The notes below the pieces were generated by a model. It saw nothing but the letters and a program-made list of their open reading frames with translations, did not search any database and was not told the DNA's origin. From NCBI GenBank assembly GCA_003520455.1, contig DOUV01000474.1:1-8801 (forward strand): DNA of 8,801 nt. Direction: 5' to 3'. The translations under genes were made by a program, and so were the position numbers. Shown in pieces: positions 6,459-8,801 of this stretch (positions are counted from its first letter, which is position 1; the number at the start of each line of letters is the position of its first letter). The stretch is from Chloroflexota bacterium (GTDB lineage Bacteria > Chloroflexota > Anaerolineae > Ardenticatenales > Ardenticatenaceae).

Positions 6459-6736
6459 CGATCATGCCCCCTCGGCAACTCCTGGACCGGGGGTCTCGAG
6501 CGTTCAAGGCGGCCAGAGACGAGCCACCCTCAGCACCAGTGGAGGGCTGGGTTCGAGCGGTGTCTTGGTTTGCCGATACTTCCCTGTGAGCCGTTTCGGC
6601 CGGCATTGATGAGGTTCGAACCCCGCCCCCAGGAAGACAGAACCAGGACACTGCCCCGCCACCACAGAGAACTTGTCCGACCTTCAATCCTGGAGCGTGA
6701 AGGGGACGGGGCCCACCCCGACAGCCCCCTGTGTCG

Positions 6737-8143
6737 CTACTCGTTCCAGCCCTTGTACTTCGCGCAGGCCTGTTCCATCTGGTCGGCCGCGCTCTTGACC
6801 AGACTCGCCACGTCAACATCCTTGCCTTGAGAGACATTCTGCATGAGCTCGGCGAAGATCTGTTGGTACTCCGTGTAGCACGGCGTCTGGATCCGAGGGA
6901 CGCCAATGGTGGTCAGGCCCTGCGAGAAGAGCTGTTGGGGGTACTCATTGTACTCGGGCAGCGAGTTCAGCATGTCAAAGCGAGCAGGAAGCTGGCGCAC
7001 GTTATCGTACCAGATGCGCGAGCCCTCCGGGCCGGCCAAGAACTTCACCAGGGCAACCGCTGCTTCCTTCTTTTTGCTGTTGGGTGAGACGCCAAAGTGC
7101 CACGATCCGGTGTGGCAGAGTTGGGAACCATCCTTGAAATAGGGAATGCCCGTGACGCCGTACTTGAAATCACCGTTCGGGTAGAGGCGCTTGATCTGCC
7201 CGATGCGGTTGTCGGGGCTCACCATGAAGGCCGATTTTTTGCTGACGAAGATGTCTGGGATGGGCTCGGCGGGTGTCACTGCGTCCTTCCCCTGATGCCA
7301 GGATCGGTACGTTTCGAAGGACTTGAGCGCCTCGGGCGTATCGATGTACCCGTGGAAGGTGATCCCATCATCACCCATGCCCTGGAATGTCGGTGTCCCC
7401 CGTTCCCCAGCCGAGCGGCGGAGGATGCCGTGCTCGTAGTCGCCCCACCAGGTGCCCTGGCCCCAGCGCAGCCCCCAAACATCGGGGACGCCGTCGCCGT
7501 TATTGTCAACGGTGGTCTTCTTCCAGGCGTCCTCGGCTTCATCCATCGTCCAGCCTTCCACTTGTTGCGGCGGCTGCAGACCGGCGGCGTCGGTGAAATC
7601 CTGGTTGTAGAACATGAGTGAGCAGCTCTGCATGATCGCCGGGGCATAGAAGGTGCCCTTGTACGAGCCTTCCTCGACCGATGCCGGCACGTAGGCCTCG
7701 ATCTCTTCCTTGGTGTAAAACTCTTGAAGCGGGATGATGGCCTTGTTGTAGGCATAGTGTTTGATATCCGGACCGTCGGCCAGGAAGGCATCGAAATCAG
7801 CCCCCGCGGCGACGGACGCTTCAATCTTCGGGAAGAGTTGGGCAAAGGGGACGGCCTCGTAGTTGACAGTGACGTTCGACCACTTCGGGTCGCTCTTCTT
7901 GAAGGCCTCAGCCATCTGGCCGAGGGCCAACAACTGCTCGGGATCGTCCAGAGTCAAAAACTGGATGGCAATGGCTTCGCCGCCCTGGCTGCCTGGTTGG
8001 CTACCGGCAGCGGCTTCGGTCGGCTGGGCCGCCGCCGTCGTTGGCGCAGCTGCCGGCTGCTGCCCAGCGCAGGCAACAACGGTGAGAGCCGCCAGGATGA
8101 GCACTGCGAGAATTGCAGCGCTGCGAAGAACACGCTGTTGCAT
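6737..8143 (-). CDS. ABC transporter extracellular substrate-binding lipoprotein, family 1 (468 aa)
   Basis: This is the extracytoplasmic receptor of the importer. The N-terminus is a lipoprotein signal: MQQR, a hydrophobic stretch (about 5-24) and the lipobox VVAC with lipidated Cys25. A flexible Ala/Pro/Thr/Gln/Gly-rich linker (26-56) follows, then a family 1 solute-binding fold: AIQFLTLDDPEQLLALGQMAEAF (59-81), VNYEAVPFAQLFPKIEASVAAGADFDAFLADGP (93-125), SLMFYNQDFTDAAGL (175-189), FMVSPDNR (306-313), GSWHFGVSPNSKKKEAAVALVKFLAGPEG (346-374). The DNNGDGVPDVWGL loop (213-225) resembles calcium-binding DxNxDG loops seen in many such receptors. It is somewhat longer than typical (about 420-440) because of the linker. 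AGGAGG 8 nt before the ATG is a strong ribosome-binding site. Ligand identity is not shown; a nucleoside or ribosyl compound is inferred from neighbours. Confidence 0.95.
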   Translation of the reverse strand: MQQRVLRSAAILAVLILAALTVVACAGQQPAAAPTTAAAQPTEAAAGSQPGSQGGEAIAIQFLTLDDPEQLLALGQMAEAFKKSDPKWSNVTVNYEAVPFAQLFPKIEASVAAGADFDAFLADGPDIKHYAYNKAIIPLQEFYTKEEIEAYVPASVEEGSYKGTFYAPAIMQSCSLMFYNQDFTDAAGLQPPQQVEGWTMDEAEDAWKKTTVDNNGDGVPDVWGLRWGQGTWWGDYEHGILRRSAGERGTPTFQGMGDDGITFHGYIDTPEALKSFETYRSWHQGKDAVTPAEPIPDIFVSKKSAFMVSPDNRIGQIKRLYPNGDFKYGVTGIPYFKDGSQLCHTGSWHFGVSPNSKKKEAAVALVKFLAGPEGSRIWYDNVRQLPARFDMLNSLPEYNEYPQQLFSQGLTTIGVPRIQTPCYTEYQQIFAELMQNVSQGKDVDVASLVKSAADQMEQACAKYKGWNE

Positions 8144-8171
8144 CTTCCTCTCCTCCTATGAAAAGGCGGGA

Positions 8172-8204
8172 TTGATAGATTCCGGGGCTGAACGAATCAG
8201 TTCA
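8172..8204 (-). promoter_or_regulatory. Possible promoter and operator palindrome upstream of the binding-protein gene
   Basis: TGAACGAATCAGTTCA (8189-8204) is a 5-6-5 dyad. Downstream on the minus strand TATCAA (8177-8172) could serve as a -10 box, with CTGATT (8200-8195) a poor -35 at 17-bp spacing, inside the dyad. A regulator bound there would block the promoter. The -35 match is weak (3 of 6), so this is only a candidate for an internal promoter boosting the receptor. Confidence 0.25.
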
Positions 8205-8210
8205 CGCGTT

Positions 8211-8242
8211 TCCCGCGACCGCGCCCGGAGACGGTCACGGGA
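8211..8242 (-). repeat. Long hairpin between the YjbQ gene and the binding-protein gene
   Basis: TCCCGCGACCG (8211-8221) pairs with CGGTCACGGGA (8232-8242) around a 10-nt loop. The single mismatch on + (C8216/A8237) is a G-U wobble in minus-strand RNA, giving an unbroken 11-bp stem. A smaller stem GAGCC/GGCTC (8241-8245/8260-8264) lies between it and the YjbQ stop. No T-run follows on the minus strand. A transcript-processing or stabilising role is an inference. Confidence 0.5.
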
Positions 8243-8283
8243 GCCCTCGCCTTTCGGTCGGCTCAGCCCTCCTTTTCGCGGGC

Positions 8284-8691
8284 CTACTCCGCGACAACCT
8301 TGACCAGAACACGCCGCTTGCGAGGGCCATCAAAGTCGTAGAAGAGCAAGCCCTGCGAGTGTCCCAACACGAGGTCCCCACCCTCGATCAAGACGACCTC
8401 ACTGTTGCCTACCAGCGTTGCCTTGATGTGACCTGCCGCGTCGGCCGGCGTGTCGAAGATGTGATGGAAGTCGGTGCGCGTCGGAACCAGGCGGCGAACA
8501 TCCGCGATGATGTCGCGCGCCGTGGCGGGGTCGAGGTAACTATTAATCGTCAGCGCCGCCGTGGTGTGGGGAACAATCACAAAGCAGACCCCGGTCTCCA
8601 CACCACTCTCGCGAACCGCCGCGCGCACCTGATCGGTGATATTTGTCAAACTGTCGCCCTGGGGTGTCTCCAGGTTGATCGTCGTGTACAT
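8284..8691 (-). CDS. YjbQ/UPF0047 family protein (135 aa)
   Basis: This is a complete single-domain member of the YjbQ (UPF0047, COG0432) family, usual length about 130-140. Recognisable blocks are VIVPHTTAALTINSYLDPATARDI (38-61), the histidine pair in DFHHIFDTPADAAGHIKATLVG (74-95), VVLIEGGDLVLGHSQGLLFYDFDGPRKRRVLVKVV (99-133). H42, H76/H77, H88 and H111 are the likely conserved set. Members form small homotrimers in crystal structures and are sometimes annotated as secondary thiamine-phosphate synthases because they can rescue thiamine-requiring strains; their true role is unsettled. The ribosome-binding site GAGGAG lies 4 nt before the ATG and overlaps the stop of the upstream kinase gene, so the two are coupled. 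It sits between the kinase and the importer, which suggests a role in the same pathway but does not define it. Confidence 0.93.
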   Translation of the reverse strand: MYTTINLETPQGDSLTNITDQVRAAVRESGVETGVCFVIVPHTTAALTINSYLDPATARDIIADVRRLVPTRTDFHHIFDTPADAAGHIKATLVGNSEVVLIEGGDLVLGHSQGLLFYDFDGPRKRRVLVKVVAE

Positions 8692-8699
8692 TGTGCTCC

Positions 8700-8801
8700 T
8701 CAGTTCACTTGGCGTTCGCGGAGGTGTGCGGCGTCCAGGAGTTGCTCGATCGCCTCCCGCCGCGGGGCGCCGGTCCGAGCCCCGACAGCGGTGCAGCCAA
8801 G
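8700..8801 (-). CDS. Probable PfkB-family carbohydrate kinase, C-terminal 33 residues (cut by window edge)
   Basis: A minus-strand frame enters from the right edge and ends at TGA (8702-8700), giving LGCTAVGARTGAPRREAIEQ followed by LLDAAHLRERQVN. The pattern C-T-x-x-G-A-x-x-G-x-P-x-R-E-x-(I/V)-E-x-L-L is the usual C-terminal end of ribokinase/PfkB sugar kinases, where the last helix carries the residues after 'ALSxTRxGA'. Only the tail is visible, so the ATP-binding motifs and substrate cannot be judged. Its stop codon overlaps the YjbQ ribosome-binding site, showing that it belongs to the same transcript. A ribokinase-like enzyme would fit well with the hydrolases that release ribose; that is an inference. 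Confidence 0.6.
   Translation of the reverse strand, partial: LGCTAVGARTGAPRREAIEQLLDAAHLRERQVN

Larger units (their letters stand above)
6129..6736 (-). other. 608-bp spacer without a supported gene
   Basis: This lies between the binding-protein stop (6737) and the MalF-like start (6128). Open frames on both strands run through it, but they extend into flanking real genes, resemble no family I recognise and are rich in Arg/Pro/Ser as expected of GC-rich noise. It holds the double palindrome at 6423-6458, the leader dyad at 6149-6192 and a short dyad CTCGCC-C-GGCGAG at 6273-6285. It may be a decayed gene or the seat of a second promoter or processing site. No RNA gene is recognisable. Confidence 0.5.

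Noticed and set aside
6613..6622. GGTTCGAACC, similar to a tRNA T-arm core
   Set aside because: The neighbouring bases do not form a 5-bp T-stem on either strand, and no acceptor or anticodon arms are visible, so there is no tRNA.
6248..6830. Overlapping plus-strand frames of 113-180 residues in the large spacer
   Set aside because: They overlap one another, run into the end of the receptor gene on the other strand, and are Arg/Pro/Ser-rich as expected of GC-rich noise.
6397..6906. 169-residue minus-strand frame spanning the end of the receptor gene and the spacer
   Set aside because: It overlaps the well-supported receptor gene in another frame and passes through the palindromic repeat; it shows no recognisable domain.
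1..8801. CRISPR array, insertion sequence, phage or toxin-antitoxin content
   Set aside because: No regularly spaced repeats, transposase or integrase motifs, or small toxin-like pairs are visible. The window is a metabolic operon.

Overview
The window is one block of genes that all read on the minus strand. No plus-strand gene is convincing. The DNA is GC-rich. The substrate-binding lipoprotein has an Ala/Pro/Thr/Gln-rich linker after its lipid-anchored cysteine and an asparagine-rich DNNGDG loop, a style I associate with Chloroflexota (Thermomicrobia/Sphaerobacter-like bacteria). That assignment is an inference from protein style, not from a marker gene.

In transcription order (right to left) the window holds: the C-terminal tail of a probable PfkB-family sugar kinase (8700-8801, cut by the window edge); a YjbQ/UPF0047 protein (8284-8691); a secreted sugar/nucleoside-type substrate-binding lipoprotein (6737-8143); two CUT1-type ABC permeases, MalF-like (5199-6128) and MalG-like (4047-4982); two tandem inosine-uridine-type nucleoside hydrolases joined by an ATGA overlap (2944-3903 and 1985-2947); a double SIS-domain protein resembling the isomerase half of GlmS (742-1854); and the N-terminal 183 residues of a BtpA/SgcQ-family TIM-barrel protein (1-550, cut by the left edge).

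Together these suggest a nucleoside (or ribosyl-compound) uptake and breakdown operon. The lipoprotein and permeases would import the substrate. The hydrolases would split the N-glycosidic bond, and the kinase would phosphorylate the freed sugar. The SIS, BtpA and YjbQ proteins would process the sugar phosphate or have accessory roles not yet understood. No ABC ATPase is encoded here, so a shared MsmX/MsmK-type ATPase elsewhere is probably used.

The spacers are unusually long for an operon, 130-610 bp at five junctions, and carry palindromes. One family, with core AGACTTC-C/G-GAAGTCT, occurs at least four times in the malF-malG and binding protein-malF spacers. At 6423-6458 two copies form a perfect 16-bp-arm inverted repeat. 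Several palindromes pair fully only in the minus-strand RNA, where + strand C/A mismatches become G-U wobbles. This fits mRNA hairpins that punctuate the transcript. The 608-bp spacer at 6129-6736 holds no gene I can support.
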